Source of the DNA: Promerops cafer
Lineage: Eukaryota; Chordata; Aves; Passeriformes; Nectariniidae
Direction of reading: 5' to 3'
NCBI GenBank assembly: GCA_013398275.1
Contig: VZSE01004122.1
Coordinates: 1,837,902 to 1,901,901, forward strand
DNA: 64,000 nucleotides
A program made the position numbers and the translations under genes. Under the pieces are notes generated by a model. It saw nothing but the letters and a program-made list of their open reading frames with translations, was not told the DNA's origin and did not search any database. Below, in pieces: positions 1 to 13,029 of the stretch (within the stretch, counting starts at the first letter, position 1; each line of letters begins with the position of its first letter).

Positions 1-2479
1 GTACTTTTCCACTCCCAGACCTGTTCACTGAATTTTGTCTTTGGTGCTGAGCACATACTTTCAGACTCAGTCATAAACCATGTATCGACAAGAGGGCTCA
101 GAGTGTGCAGATCTGATGGTGAAATACCTGGTGAAACCATAATTTCTAGACTAATTAGATATCATTTCCAATCATTGTCTTTTGGTTTCTCATTCCCACA
201 TTAGTTTTAAACCTGGAAGGTGAACTTTCTTTAGAGCTAGTGACTGATTTGTAGGGATTTTGTGAATGACTGCCTGGAGATTATTCTCCCATAGGAAATT
301 CCCTCATCCTCTTTAAAATTGAACTGTTACCTAGCACTAGATACATGTGTGTAAGTTTGGTATAAAACTCAAGGGGACATTATTTTGGGATATTTACATA
401 TATGTGTGTATATTCATGTTGCAGAAGGACTGGGAGGGTTGTTATTCATACTACTATTGTTTCTGCTGGCTTCAACAAAGGAGCAGCTGGTTCTACTAAT
501 GAATGTTTAAGGTGCCCATTTTTTCTCTCCAGTCTCATCTGTGCTGCACAGAAGTATGTTCTGATGGAAACATTTCATGAGATAATTATTCATTAAATGA
601 CAGTGTAGTTCCCAGGGAACAGTAACTGTTTCCTTCTGTAGTGAGCCTCCTGAAATACAGGAATGAACAATGATAGGAATCCAAACACCTTGAACTTTGG
701 ACAGATTCACATCTGAATAGGAATACTGTAGTTTTCTGAATGCAGAGGTGGGGTTGCAAAGATCACTTGGGATTCTTCTTAGCTTGCCACTAGGAAAGTT
801 AGTGGTAAAATTCCTAGACTTTAAGGAAAACCTGGCTATGCCAACTTTTAACCTTTAACCATTCAGGTTTGAAATGACTTGTATAAGCAAATACATCTCC
901 ATCCATATTAGCCACTTTTTCTTGGTCAGTGTATGCTGTTGAAATGAAACTATCTCTAAAATAGTTGAATGACTGATGCATTAAAAACTGAAACTAACTT
1001 CTTTAGTCATCCTCTTGGAACTGTAACTTCTAGTAATTTAGAGGCTTTTGATTTATATCCTGTGAAAGGACTAGTTACTTACAAATGGTACATTACAAAT
1101 GGTACTTTCACACCAAATCTCACTTATTTTAAGAAAAAAACACAAAAGCTCCACTGCAATAACTATAAAGAATAGATCACTGCTTTAAAGTCTGTTGTAA
1201 TTATAACTTACGAGTTCCAAAAATCTAGGTTAAGAAATAAACAATCCAATCTATGTCCAGATTGGAAAAGCGATGGGTTTTGACTGTCTTTTCTTTATTG
1301 CATTCATGCTTTCAAGCTTTTCTCCAGAGGACCTCTAATTCTTTCTATTTATAGCTATACAAAAATACTTAGTTTGGTGAATTTTTGCTGAATATTGTGT
1401 TACTTCTAATAAAGGTTAGAAAATGCAGTGTGCCCTGCTACTTATCCCTTCCATTATAAATTCATTCAGTATCTTTTGAACTTTTATCCTGCTTGCTCTT
1501 ATGAGTCATGTTATGGTAGCATCTGTAGGAAATCAAGTGCTGTATTAGGACTTTATACTCTAGGAGAACAACCTCTCTAAAGTTGCCTGCCAATTACAGT
1601 GTAGATTTACCTGCTGCAGGGAAGGTTAGTCATTATTTTCTTCTCCTCTCTCTCCCAGCTGCCACCAAAAGCAAAGGATTTATTTATTGTTTGCTTATCT
1701 TTGGCATTAAAAGACCTCCCCTAAAACAACACCCCCCCAAAAAAAAGATTTGTCATGAGGGATAGTATAGGCAGTGTCCAAGGTCAGTGAATCAGACACA
1801 GATGTACCTGTAAGGAGGTACTGGCACTTTCTGCTGTGGCATGTGTCTCACAACAAATCATTGGTGAGAGCAATGACACCTTAGCCATCCATTTCTTGGG
1901 TATATCTGATGGTGATGTAAAGTTTGAAACAGCCATTATCAGACTGATAAGCTCCCGAGATATGCCCCTGAACAACTGCAGGTGGTACAAATAATCCTTT
2001 TTGTTTGAATGAATGCCCATGTGCTTTTCAGGTATTTTTGGGTCATCTTTAATTGCCTGCAGCCCTTTTCCATTTTGCCCATTTTTGACAGCCTCGGTAA
2101 AACCAAGAGAGCTAGAGGATCTAGTTTCAAGGTCTCTCCTGGAGTTTCTGTTCACCAATAAGAGACATTAGGTGTTGAAGCTGCTTAGCATTATCCACGT
2201 CTTAACACTTGGAAACAACCTTCATCTTTTTAAAGAATAAATTTTTGAAACAGATACCCTTTTAAGATAATAACACTGATGGGATAGAACAATACACATA
2301 TTTTTCATGACCCCTTCTCTCTACCTGAAATAAGAGGAGACCATGGGCTTCTCTTATCTGTAATAAATCTACAGGATCCACAGGCATCTCTACTGCTTTT
2401 ATGAGCACATGTGCAATCCCAAACTGAAATTAGAGAGAGTTAGTAACACTGTGCTGTACAAACACCTCTCTCCTTTATC
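1..2479. other. Noncoding stretch, no gene recognised
   Basis: Ordinary AT-leaning vertebrate sequence. I see one short perfect tandem duplication (positions 1079-1105, listed separately) and a C7A8 run at 1732-1746. A 124-codon open frame on the minus strand at 1784-2158 has no recognisable domain, signal peptide or splice context, so I treat it as chance. Confidence 0.7.
1079..1105. repeat. 13-bp perfect direct repeat
   Basis: TTACAAATGGTAC occurs at 1079-1091 and again at 1093-1105, separated by a single A. This is probably a local replication-slippage duplication. No function is implied. Confidence 0.9.
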
Positions 2480-2810
2480 ATTTTCAGAGCACTGTAAAAA
2501 AACTCCATGTAGCTGTAATGATCAGTGGTAATTTTACCTAGCCCTTTATTTTGCAGTTCGAACATGCATGAAATAGGTAAATACCTATTTTATCGACCCA
2601 TAAACTGAAGCTAAAAGAGCGAAAAAGCCCAAACCAGCTCTACTAAAGCAAATGGGGAGGTTCTGTACTGCTTTTAGAGCAAATTGGATATTGTGAGCAT
2701 CTTGCCTGAGGCCATGTAATAAATAGCTTATACAGGTAGTAGTGGAACAAAGGCACCGTACTATAATATAATAATGTTCTAACTGCTCAAAATCAAAAGA
2801 ATAGCATTAA
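2480..2810 (-). repeat. Ancient MIR/L3-like SINE fragment (antisense)
   Basis: The plus strand reads like the complement of the MIR/LINE-tail family shared by amniotes. In order it shows a 'gagcactgtaaa' block (2487-2498), a 'gaaataggtaaatacc' block near 2570, a 'cataaactgaagctaaaag' block near 2600 (family: 'aaactgaggcacagag'), a 'ttgcctgaggccatgtaa' block near 2702 (family: 'ttgcccaaggtcacac'), and a 'gtagtggaac' block near 2739. The order and spacing match the family, but divergence is high, as expected for an insertion older than the bird lineage. The exact subfamily cannot be fixed by eye. Confidence 0.5.
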
Positions 2811-4844
2811 ATGTATCATTTGCTAAAGTCATTTTAGCAACACTATCAACTGTGCATTTTTTCGTGAAGCAAACCATATTTGTTTTTTTTTTTTATTTTG
2901 GCTTTCTAATATTTCAGAGATTTATGAAGATATATGGTAAAATTTCATCCTTTGTACAACTGGAAGTTAGGTCTATCTATAGATGGAGTAACGTATCATG
3001 CATTTTTACTAGTGTATCAGAGAGCAAAATTTGGCCCTATTGATTTCAAAACCCCCCTAACTTCTCTTAACTGGATAAAATTTAATTATTCTCTCTTACT
3101 GAGTGGTTTTAATGCTGAGCTATAGATTTGGATTAAAGAGTAAATTACTCCCAATTTCCATAGTGCCATAAAGTAGATATTTAATTTAAAAAACAAAGAC
3201 CAACACAACGGCACAATTTTTTTTTTTTTCTTTTTTTAAATCTTTTCTCAGCTGTCTGCAATTTTTAAAGGAAAGAACTTTAGGTGGTAAGGAGGATTTT
3301 GTGTATGTTTTTGACAGCCAAAGTGGGTTGAGCTTTCTGTTCCATCTTTAGATTCCAGTGAGGTGCCTGAGGCAGCATGAGTAGAAGATGGAAAAAGAAT
3401 CTTTTCAAAAAGATTCAGAAATCATTGTGATAAGTCTGTATTTCCTCGCTTGACTTGACAGTTTTATTTCTTTGTAGAGCCACTGGCTATTGCTGTCTTT
3501 GATTCTTCTAACTCAACATAGTGCAGTAAACCATTTAATACCTTGTAGAATCTGAAATTGTTTTTACTAAGGCAAAGCAGGGGGGTGGGGGAGTGGGCAG
3601 CAAGGAGCAGCAAATATGGATGGCTTAGTAACAGCTGCAAGAAGCTCATTACAGGGCTTTGAGTTTGGTTCCTGTCGGATCCCTGTGGTAATTCAGCTTT
3701 AAGCAGCACAAGCCTAGAGAGGCAGCGACATGAAAGCCCCAAGGGGGGACAGGGAAACAAGCTGAAGCAAGTTGAGCAGGAAGAAAGTATACATGAAACA
3801 AAAAAAATGAAGTGTGATAATCCTTGTCTACATCAATATACTCGCTGAGTGTTTTGTTTTTTTTTATTTTTTTTCCAAAGACATGTATAATTATTTCAGA
3901 TACATTTTCTGGCTTTTGACACCATGTGTCCTATTGGAGCTGCTCTTTTTCTGGTTGCACATTAGTGTGGGAAGTGTATCAGAGCTGCCAGACTATGTCC
4001 CTCTCTTTAAAAGTGGGTGGGAAGTATGTGGATAGTCCTTTTTTGTGCAGAGGAGACAGAATAGAAGAAAAAAACCACTTGTATCATTAGCGTCAGGATC
4101 TGTACTTTCTGAAATCCTTCTTGTAAAACAAACTAACAATCCTACCCCCCTTCAAAAAGAAAAAAAATTCCCAAACCAAAAAACCAGCCAGATAGTAAAA
4201 AAACAAGCAAAGAAAACAAAGGCCATAATCCTCCCAAAACAAAAACTTGGAAATCTTAGGCCAGATGGAGGTGGTTATGGTAGCCATGAATTTAATCATA
4301 AGCAAAAATAGTGCTGGTTCTCTCACACAGTAACTGTTTGTGCCTACAATTGTTGTTCTCAATATTAATAGAGGGTTGCCCTCCTAAGTGGAGGTAATGA
4401 AAGTAAATAGTTTGTTGTTTTCTGGACTCTCATTGGAATTATGTAAGGGAAAATTTGATGGAAGGGAACTGTGCCCACTAGACTTCAGGATTTTGAATAA
4501 TCAAGAGTGAAATTTTATTCTTCCTTCAGCACTGTATTCTTCAAGAGATCAGGAAAATGAGGATGTGCACCAAGCTGGCTCTGGGCAGAACAGTGGCACT
4601 ACTGTCTGTATGGATATTGCTCACGTGCAGCTTAAATTTGGACATCAGCAGTTTTGACAATGATAACTGGAATGGGAAAGGTCGTGTCCAGCACTGTGTT
4701 GGTGGAATGCTATCACTGACACAGTTGACAAAAGATTGCAATACCAGACCATTCTTATTTTCTTATTCTGTATGTTGGGGAGAGAAATACTGGATATGTC
4801 CAAAGCTTTCTGAGGAGTTGCTACTGTTTGTGACCCTGTTGTCT
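2811..4844. other. Noncoding stretch with homopolymer and low-complexity tracts
   Basis: No gene is recognised. The stretch holds a T run at 2882-2894, a T-rich tract at about 3219-3238 leading into a splice-acceptor-like 'ttttctcag' near 3243-3251, and a G-rich run at 3580-3596 with three G-tracts (one short of a canonical quadruplex). It also holds an A/C-rich low-complexity tract at about 4135-4225. The open frames around 4045-4362 lie in that low-complexity sequence and look artefactual. Confidence 0.65.
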
Positions 4845-4960
4845 CATTTGCATAGTGCTTTAAGAGCTCTGGCAGAGCTCTTTACAAGGCTTATGACAGG
4901 ATGAGAGAGCAAAGAGAATGAAATTCTTGCAACAGCAGAAGAGGCAGAGGGAGAAAGCCT
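4845..4960. repeat. Possible ancient L3/MIR-like fragment with perfect hairpin
   Basis: The block around 4848-4890 reads 'ttgcatagtgctttaa', an inverted repeat, then 'tttacaagg'. That resembles the 'tatagcgctttacaaa' segments at the start of ancient amniote LINE/SINE tails. Within it, AAGAGCTCT (4862-4870) and AGAGCTCTT (4874-4882) are perfect inverted 9-mers around GGC. The similarity is short, so family assignment is tentative. Confidence 0.35.
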
Positions 4961-7545
4961 GGGGGGGGAAGAAGGAAGACGAATATGCCATTTGGATATT
5001 TTGGAGACAAATCGCCCTCCAGGGGAGGTGGTACTCAACACATGCTTTGCTCAGTTACTCAAAACTGAGAGCTCCTTTGGAACTGCAAGCCTAAGTCATA
5101 TGCCCATGCATTCAACATGCCTGCCCTGCTGCACTTGCATCGACTTAGGAGATCACTGCCACTACGTCATCTAACCAAAACATAAAAGTAACACGAGTCA
5201 CCACTGCCAAATAACTGAATGTTTTGAAATCAGCCCATATCTGCTTAATAGGTCACTCTGTTTTAACTCAGATCTAATGCACCACACAAAGACATGGCAA
5301 CACTTCTCTTGGCTTAAAGGCAGCTGTCCATTAGGTAGATCCAGCTATGGATTTAAATCCAAGCCTACAGTACTGGGGCAGTAAATAGCTCTGGATTTCT
5401 CTATGTCTTGGTAAATCTTTAATTTGGTTTTGCTTTGTTTTTTTTTTTTTTTCCCCTCTGTAATGTAGGAGTTTGGACTTGTAAGTATGCTAGAAATCAA
5501 GATAACACAAACTTGTGGGTGATTCCTGTTATGTGGCCTCTCACCAATTCTCTTGGTAATATCCATAGAATCTTCTGCCAAGATCTTGACAATTACAAGC
5601 TGCTGAGACTATAAGATGGAATCCTTATAGTCCCCAGGTCATCAGATACCCTAAATGCATGTAATAGGCAAACTTTAGATATCAGAGCATTAAAGTTATT
5701 GCTAATATTTATTGCTGTCACTGTGTACATATGTGACACAGGGTATGACAGAAGAGCTAGACAAGATAATCAATTCTGAAAAGTGCTAAAATAAAACTAT
5801 GGGTGCTTCCCTGGTATCTTAGAGCAAACATAACTTTCAAGAAGAAAGCACACTTTTCTGTTAGAATAGATCTTTGCTCTCAGTAGTAAGAGAGAATATA
5901 TAAACTATATAACAGCCCAGGGGCTTAATAATCAGTTTTGGTACAACAGATCTGTAAGTGGCAGGGAGTGGTTGGTGGGAACATTCTGCTACCTTTGTTC
6001 CTTTCCTTTTTCAGAGTTATAACTTTGGAAAATGAAATTTTTTTTTTCTCTTTGGTGTAATAGTCTTGATATTGGCACTGTTTGGCAAGAGTAATTTTCA
6101 CTTAACTGCTTCATGCAGTGAAGTTCTTCATGGCAGTGCGTGTGTGTAATTAGATGCACACATATTCTGAATTTTTCAGTGTCCATTGCTGGGACACAGA
6201 GGAGAGAGAACTTGTGAGCTTAAAAACTGCAACAAAGGGTAGAACCCTACTACATTAATTAGAGAATTTGACATTCAGATCAAAGGTAGAAAGCAGGCAG
6301 CAGAAGTGTGAAAACCTTTTCCTCTGAGACACCAACGTGAATGAAACTTAATTTAAATCTCTTGATTGAAGTAATGCTTTTCAGATTATATTCAGCCTTC
6401 TGTGCTGTGCACGGCTTGCTATCACATCTAACCATGTTTGGTTCTGAAGAGGTCTTGAATTAAGGGTCCTGCCCACAGAAAACTGTCTGAACAAGAAGGC
6501 TTCAAGGTACTCAGAGGTTATGATTGTCCTGCAGTCTGTCCTGACAAAAAAGGACCGAAATAGAGGCAGAAAGTGAATGGTTTGTGGCTTAGAGCAGGGT
6601 GAAGCAGAGAGAGAAGTGATAGAAAGAGATTAATACAGAAGTTTGGGGAGGTGTTGATGGAACCTCTGTTATAGGTACTTGTTTTTGATACTAAAGCCTT
6701 GGAAGGCTAGGGGGAACTAAGAAAGGGTGGGTGGAGGAAGGAGGACTTGCTGGGTTTTGTGGACAATGGATCAATGTTTATTCCTCATGACCTTCACACT
6801 TCCTTGTCCCATCATGTCTTTTTAGACAAAATTATTAAGTGACAGTTACCCAGCTGCTTCAGGAGTGAAATACTGCTAAAGCAGGGGAAGCAAGATTGGT
6901 AGTGACACACTCACATCTATTCATCTGGCAGGAGAGTGTGACAGCCAGTCTTTCAGCCACTCCAAAGCAATGGGTGTCTTGGAGTGCTCATGAAGGCTGA
7001 CTAATATAAACTTTTCAAAAACCTATGAGTATGTCTGTGCCCATAACTCAAGTTAAAGATTCATTATGAGAGATCTGGTATATTCTTTATTCAGTTATTT
7101 TCCCCACCCACAGTGCTACAGCCTCTGCTGCTTAGAAAATGAAAGTGAGAGTGGCAGGTGAAATGGAAGAGACATTTGATATACCTGACACCTAGTTCAT
7201 TTTTCACATCTGAAAGTCACATACATTTTTTGAGTACTGTGTTCTTTGAAAAGTAATTCCTCGGCTAGGCTATTTTAATAATTGCTTCCCATTAAGTATC
7301 CACCATGCCCACCTCCATGTTTTGTACAATACTTGGAGGTAACAAGTTACACTCTGTGCTCTGTCTGAAGTGTGAGTAGAAATACTTGGAAATGTCTGTT
7401 TTATATAATGCATGGAGAGTGTTGTGTGAACCTGAGATAAAAGATGCTGAAGATGTAAAGCAAAGAACCTTTTCAATACTGAATAATACCCTGTTTGCCT
7501 GTCAGTGACCATGTTTGTATTTTTTATCTGGACAACCAGTCTAAA
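4961..7545. other. Noncoding stretch, no gene recognised
   Basis: The stretch holds a T15 run at 5438-5452 and a short purine-rich interval around 6590-6750. None of the open frames here exceeds about 80 codons and none resembles a known protein. No repeat family was recognised before the CR1 that begins near 7546. Confidence 0.65.
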
Positions 7546-9805
7546 AGCAGGAAGAAGTAACAGAGGAGGTCTTCTTCATACCACTGAAGCCTCATGTTCC
7601 AGGCCTTGATCTTCATGGGAACTTTAACCAGCCTGGCATCTGCTGAGAGGTGAATGAAGAAAGGCACAAGCAGCTGAGAAGGTTTCTGGAGTGCATTCAT
7701 GGTAACTTCCTGCTGCAGCTGCTGAGAGCCTGACAAAGAGTCACTCTTTGCTGGGCCTGACACTTAAAAGCGAGGAAGAACTTGCAAAAAACTATGAAGG
7801 TAGGGGCAACCTTGGCCACACTGAGAACAGGATGCTGGAATTCAAGCTCCTGAGAAAATGAAGCAAGGCATATAGCAGGATTCCAATCCCTGGACTTTAG
7901 AAGAGCAGATTTTGGCCTCTTTAGGGGTCTCCTGGAAGAATGCTATGTGGTACAGTCCAAGAGAGCTGCTTGGGTGGTTTGTTGTCGTTTTCCTCTTAAG
8001 AGTTGCATCCTCCAAATCCAAGAGTAGTTCAACCCAACATGCAGGAAATTGAAGCAAAGGTGGTAGGAGACTTGTGTGAATGAACAATGATATTCTGATG
8101 AAATTAGATGTAAAAAAGAAGCATACACAGGATTCAAAAGGTCGAGTGACCTAGGAGGAGTATAACCAAATGTGCAGGGACAGGGTTAGGAATGCCAGAA
8201 CCAATGTAGCTTCAATCTAGTAAGGGATTTAAAAGTAACAAGGGCTTCCTACAGGTCTATCAGCAGCACAGGAAAGACCAAGAAAAACATGGGCTCAGTG
8301 CTGAATAGGAAAGGGGACTGGATGACAAATGGCATGGAAAAGACTGTCATGCTCAATGCCTTCTTTGCTTTGATCTCTACTTGTAAGACTTTTCTTCACA
8401 AAGAACCCTGAGACCAGTGGGAAAGTCTAGAAGGAGGAAGATTTAGCTTAGGGGGTGAGAATCAGGTTAGGGATTTTTAAATGACCCTTGTCAAGCACAA
8501 ACCCATGTGTCTGGATGGGATACATCATGTATGCTGAGAAAATTGGCTGGTGTCATTCTACGGCCACTTTTGATCTTTGGAAGATTGTACTGATAAGGGA
8601 AGGTTCCTGAGGACTGGAAATGAATAAATGATGTGCCTGTCTTCAAGAAGAGAATGAAGGAAGACCTGGGAAACTACAGGCCAGTCAACTTTACCTTGAT
8701 CCCTGGGAAGGTATGGAGCGAATAATTCTGGAAACCATTTCCAAACACAGCAAGAATAAGTAAGTAGATTGGATTAGTCAGCATGGATTTATGAAGGGAA
8801 GATTGTCCCTGAATTGTACTATAGCCTTCTGTATGAAATGAGTGGTTGTGGTTGGTGATGGTGTGATGCAATTAGATGATCAGTGTATGCTTATCTTCAC
8901 TTTAGTAATGCTTTCAACACTATCTTACAAAACATCCTCATAGACAAACTGATGAAGGATGAACCAGATAAGTGAGTGAATAGGGAGATAAATTGAAATC
9001 TGCTTAAATTGTAAGGCTCGAAGCCTTGTGGTCAAAGGCATAAAGTTCTAGCTGGAGATCAGTCACTACTGGTGTACCCTAAAGGTCAACACTGTTTAAT
9101 ATCTTCATTGGTCATGTGGATGCTGGGGCTGAGTGTACCCTCAGGAAGTGACAGACCATACAAAACTGAGAGGAATTGTTGATAGACAAGATAATTGTGT
9201 TTCTTTTCAGAGAGATCTTGACAGGCTGAGCAAGGCAAACAGCATTGTGGGTTGCATTAGGAGGAGTGTCACAAGCAGGTTGAAGGAGGTGATCCTTTCC
9301 CTCTACCCAGCCCTCGTGAGACCACCTTTGGAGTGCTGTGTCCATTTCTGTATTCCCCAGTAAAAGAGAGACATGGGCATACATTAGTGAGTCTCCTGAA
9401 GGTCCCCTATGCTGATTAAGGGACTAGGGCATCAGTCATGTAAGGAGAAAATGCAAAAGTTGAGATTATTTAACCTTGTGTGTATCTTATCACTGTGCAT
9501 TAATACCTCTTGGAGGAAGCAAAGAAGTTGGAGGCAGATTCTTCACAGTGGTGTCCTGTGCAAGGCCAAGAGGGTGTGAACTGTAATACAGGCAATTCCA
9601 TTTGAGCCCAGTAGAACTAACCCAGCTTGTTTTCTGACAGAATGGCTTTCCACTGTCTTAGTTCCCAGCAATGTGTGGAGTCTGCATCCTTGGAGATGTC
9701 CTGTGTCCAGTTAGACTTCATCTTAGCAAACTTAACTGAGTTTACTCTGATTTGGTCAAGGAGGTTGGACTAGAAAATTTCTAGATGAAGTTCAGTGATT
9801 TTCTT
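7546..9805 (+). mobile_element. Degraded CR1 LINE, ORF2 to 3' end
   Basis: This is a non-LTR retrotransposon of the avian CR1 family in sense orientation, decayed by stops, indels and deletions. Landmarks run in the expected order. The end of the endonuclease domain is at about 7601-7760 (translated 'HGNFNQPGIC' then a stop, where CR1 has a GDFN-type motif, followed by a 'RFLECIHGNFLLQLL'-like stretch). An interdomain segment reading 'LDFRRADF' follows at about 7890-7920. The reverse-transcriptase start is near 8660-8720 ('gggaaactacaggccagtca', 'ccctgggaaggtatgga'). The palm segments are near 8776-8960, including 'cagcatggattta' and 'aacatcctcatagacaaactga'. The catalytic box is near 9148. 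The C-terminal '[16 protein letters not shown]' block is at about 9250-9300, and the 3' end, 'ggttggactagaaaatttctagatg', is near 9762-9786. It is 5'-truncated, as most CR1 copies are, and cannot encode an active protein. Confidence 0.93.
9133..9363 (+). pseudogene. CR1 reverse-transcriptase C-terminal remnant, internally deleted
   Basis: This is the only CR1 frame left open for any length (76 codons, no ATG start). It reads through the site of the catalytic FADD box, here VTDH at 9148-9159, so both the aromatic and the second aspartate are lost. The 5' neighbour codons are in another frame because two bases are missing just before the box. It continues with '[16 protein letters not shown]', in which the 'RDLDRL' and 'GCIRRS' blocks, normally separated by some 60-70 residues, are joined directly. 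That shows an in-frame internal deletion of roughly 200 bases. The frame stops at 9361-9363. It is a dead fragment of the surrounding element, not a host gene. Confidence 0.85.
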
Positions 9806-9838
9806 TTTCTTTTTCTTCTTTGTTTGTTCTTTTTTTGG
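9802..9838. repeat. T-rich low-complexity tract at CR1 3' flank
   Basis: T-rich sequence with scattered C and G follows the CR1 3' end directly. It may be the decayed terminal repeat of the element or an unrelated pyrimidine tract. Confidence 0.6.
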
Positions 9839-12745
9839 TGGAAGTTTATGAAACTGTAGGAACCAGAATCCCATTGAAGTCTCGTGAAAGTGATACTAAA
9901 TTATAGCATTTGAGGATAAAATTATAAATACAACAAAGCAATTTGTTTTCCTTACTTTTAATAATGAACAAGTGTCCTGATTTTTCTTTCAATTGCTGAG
10001 TCCCAATGTGTGCCTGTGAATGGACTGAATAGATTACAGAGTTGGCAGCACTGCACTTTGAGGCCGTGAGATAAAAAATCCCACTCCATCAGAGCCATCC
10101 TACCTACACTAGGGATTTTTTTCTGATCTAGCTTGTAGCTACAAGATAGAAATTCTTATTATGGGCTCTTTCAAGATAGTAAGAGAAGTTTAAAAAAAAA
10201 GGCTAAAACAAGGTATAGCACAGCAGGCTAACTTTTAAAATGTTAAACACTTAATTTTTTTAATGTGCATGTCATAGACCGAGAACAGTTTGAAATGCAC
10301 ATGACACTCTAATATCAACTGACATGCTAACATTTCAGTCTACATGGTCCAACTGGTGATGCTTGTTTGGGTCTAGTCTTTGGGACTCTTTCTTGAGTGT
10401 ATAGTTTCCTTTATAGGAGATAGGAAATGGTTACTTAGGCAGCTAGCCCATACTGATGGGTTTTAAATGCTCAGCCACATGTAGACAGAGATATTTCTGC
10501 ATCTATGGGGGCTGAGATGGGGAAAGGCAGTGGTGTTGGAGCCAAACCTCTTCTGTATGACTCCATGAAAACATTGACTGCAAAGACAAGTATCAAAATG
10601 TGACTCTTTTATTGTCTGGTTCCTTTTAATGTGAGACTCTTCTGTGTTTCCAGGCAAGGCTCACCAGGCTTTTCTTTTATTTTCAAACATCTGGAAACAA
10701 TAATGGTAATATCTGTGTTTTGGAATAGGCTTCAGATAGGTGAGGGTATTCACTAATAAATTTAGGGCACTCATATTTACTTCCTTCTTCTGCATCAGAC
10801 TTTCAGCTTTGCATTTTCCACCTCTCACAAATACGATCTCTTCTTACATTCCCTCCCTGTACATTGTCCTAATTTGAAACCTCCTACAGGTGTAAGGTAA
10901 AAAGGGGAAACTGAATAGTGGACACCTCGTGTCATGGGGAAAGTCCACGTCTCCACCACTGTCCCCAGTCCTTTGGCTCTAAGAAATTTCATCCCCACAT
11001 CAAGTTTAAATATTAATGCAAAGTTAGTTTTACTTGTTACCAGCTCACCTGGCTATTGATTTGTTTGATTCTTGCTATTTTTTTATACTGGCAACTCTGA
11101 TCAGCTGGAACGACAAGACACGTCTTCAAGTCTGAGAGGAGCACCTATCCTCTCCACATCCATTTTTAGGGAACTACTACATAAGAATGAACTTATATAT
11201 TTAGTAACAGTGTTTGAGTGACTAATGCATGGTTACATATAGGAAATTCCCAGTTATCCAAAACTCCATTTATAAACAATCTCTGTAATTCCATCTTCTC
11301 TTGACTGCTGATCATTTGACCTCAACTTTATCCAAATACCCTGGATAGACCAAATGTGGTTTGGCAGCCAGGCTTCTGTTATATTTAAGCTTGATTCATA
11401 ACGTGGCAATAGTCCGGTAATGACACATACCCACTTTTCCATAACGTACTCAAAAACCCATGGATAAAACATGAGTGCATAAATGCTAGGACTGTTTTGC
11501 TTCAAATTACAGTGGTAGGAGAAAAGAAAGTATTTTTAAGATCACACAAAAATGTATTTTCAGATTACTCAGTTACAAAGGGCTGGGAGGAAGGGAGATG
11601 TCTCCTTCCCTAGAGTTCAGTAAGCCTCTTTGGCACAGAAATGTCACTTTCAGGCATGAGAAGAAAACCAAGGAAAAGATGTTCCTGTGTCATGCAAAGG
11701 TGTAGGTACCCACATCAGAGCAGGTGTCAGGAGCGGGGATGCTAGTGGAAGAAGAGCAAGGGGAGTAAAAACAGGCCTCAGAGATGGGAAGAAAAGATAT
11801 TTTTCAGAGTCCCCAAGAGGACTTCACAGCACAAAAACCCCAATGAACTGATGGCTTAAAAGGAAATGCTCCTGAAAACAAGGGATCCTTCCTACCAGCA
11901 GACAGACATATTTGGTTACAGTATGTCTATATTGAGATTTTTTTACATATACCTATTTCATGTTTTGAGTGTATTGTTCTATTAAAGCCTAGTCTCCACG
12001 TTTCAAAACCCTTGTGGTGTATTTTAATAAGTTCAACTTGTGAGAGAGGTTCAGCAAGATTCACTAGAGTTCTCAGTGATGATAGCAATTTTGAAGAAGG
12101 TTTAACAAAATTGCTTTCCAAGGAAAATGTTGAAATAGGTTTGCCAGAATTCCTTCCTAAAGAAAATATAATTTTTAAAGTTTGTGGGGATTTTTGTTTG
12201 ATTTAGAAATTATTTTTCTCTTATCTGAAGCAGAGATACAAAATTCTGTAAGTATTTGAAATTTGAATACTTTCAGACTAAAACCCTTGTGGAACCTCAT
12301 CTGTAGCCTACATTAAGTTTCCACAAACAAGTAAATGATTGAGAACTTACGAGAAGTACCATTTTTCTGTGAAATGTCACCATTGTGTCAGTTAATGAGA
12401 AGATCCTGCCTTTTGAAAACTTTTATTGGCTTACTGGATTTTTTCTTCCTGACTGTTAAAGAAATTCCTGGTGATGACAAATTGTCTTTGTAGGAAGTGT
12501 GAACCAGAATCCCTCTGACCAGTTGTGGTTAGCAAAATTCCCACACTATTTTTGCAATAACAACATTTGCCAGAAAAATTCAGTCCAAAATTCTATTAAC
12601 ATTAGGTATGCTTTGCTTAATGAACTTACTCTCCTAGTTCCCCCATATTGTCAATTCAATTTTTAATAGAATCTAATATAATTCCTTTTATATTGTCTAA
12701 AAACTTGGAGCTCTTTAATTTTATTTTTTTAAGTAAAACACAGAT
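9839..12745. other. Noncoding stretch, no gene or repeat recognised
   Basis: No convincing open frame, repeat family or RNA gene is seen. An A9 run lies at 10192-10200. Open frames are all under 85 codons. Nothing stands out as regulatory. Confidence 0.6.
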
Positions 12746-12749
12746 TAAG

Positions 12750-12880
12750 AAAGCTCAGATTCAGACTGCATCTTCACTTTGTTACTTCATAGCTGTGACA
12801 GTTCACATCATTTAATGCTATAGGGCCTCAAGTGTTTCTTTATTTAGTAATACCAAATGTATAAATTGGGTAATTTGAAT
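12750..12880 (+). repeat. Ancient MIR-like SINE fragment (sense)
   Basis: The order of blocks matches the MIR core and tail: 'agattcagactgc', then 'gttacttcatagctgtgac' (family: 'cacttactagctgtgtgac'), 'cacatcatttaatgc' (family: 'aagtcatttaacc'), 'gggcctcaagtgtttcttta' (family: 'gggcctcagtttctttatc') and 'aatgtataaattggg' (family: 'tgtaaaatgggg'). The divergence is that of a very old insertion. Confidence 0.55.
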
Positions 12881-13029
12881 GATAGACCCAAGTCTTTTTC
12901 TAGCCCTGCAGTTGAGAATGAACACTTTGGATGGGGTTTAATGTCAAGATTGCTGATGAATTCCGGAGCAAATGGATTAATACCTAAATTGACTGCTGGA
13001 TCTTTGGTCTGTCAAAGATGTGGTTGGAG

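Noticed and set aside
1784..2158. 124-codon minus-strand frame as a possible gene
   Set aside because: The translation has no recognisable motif and overlaps another minus-strand frame. No supporting signals were found.
3580..3596. G-quadruplex in the G-rich run
   Set aside because: Only three separable G-tracts lie within the permitted loop lengths, so the strict rule is not met.
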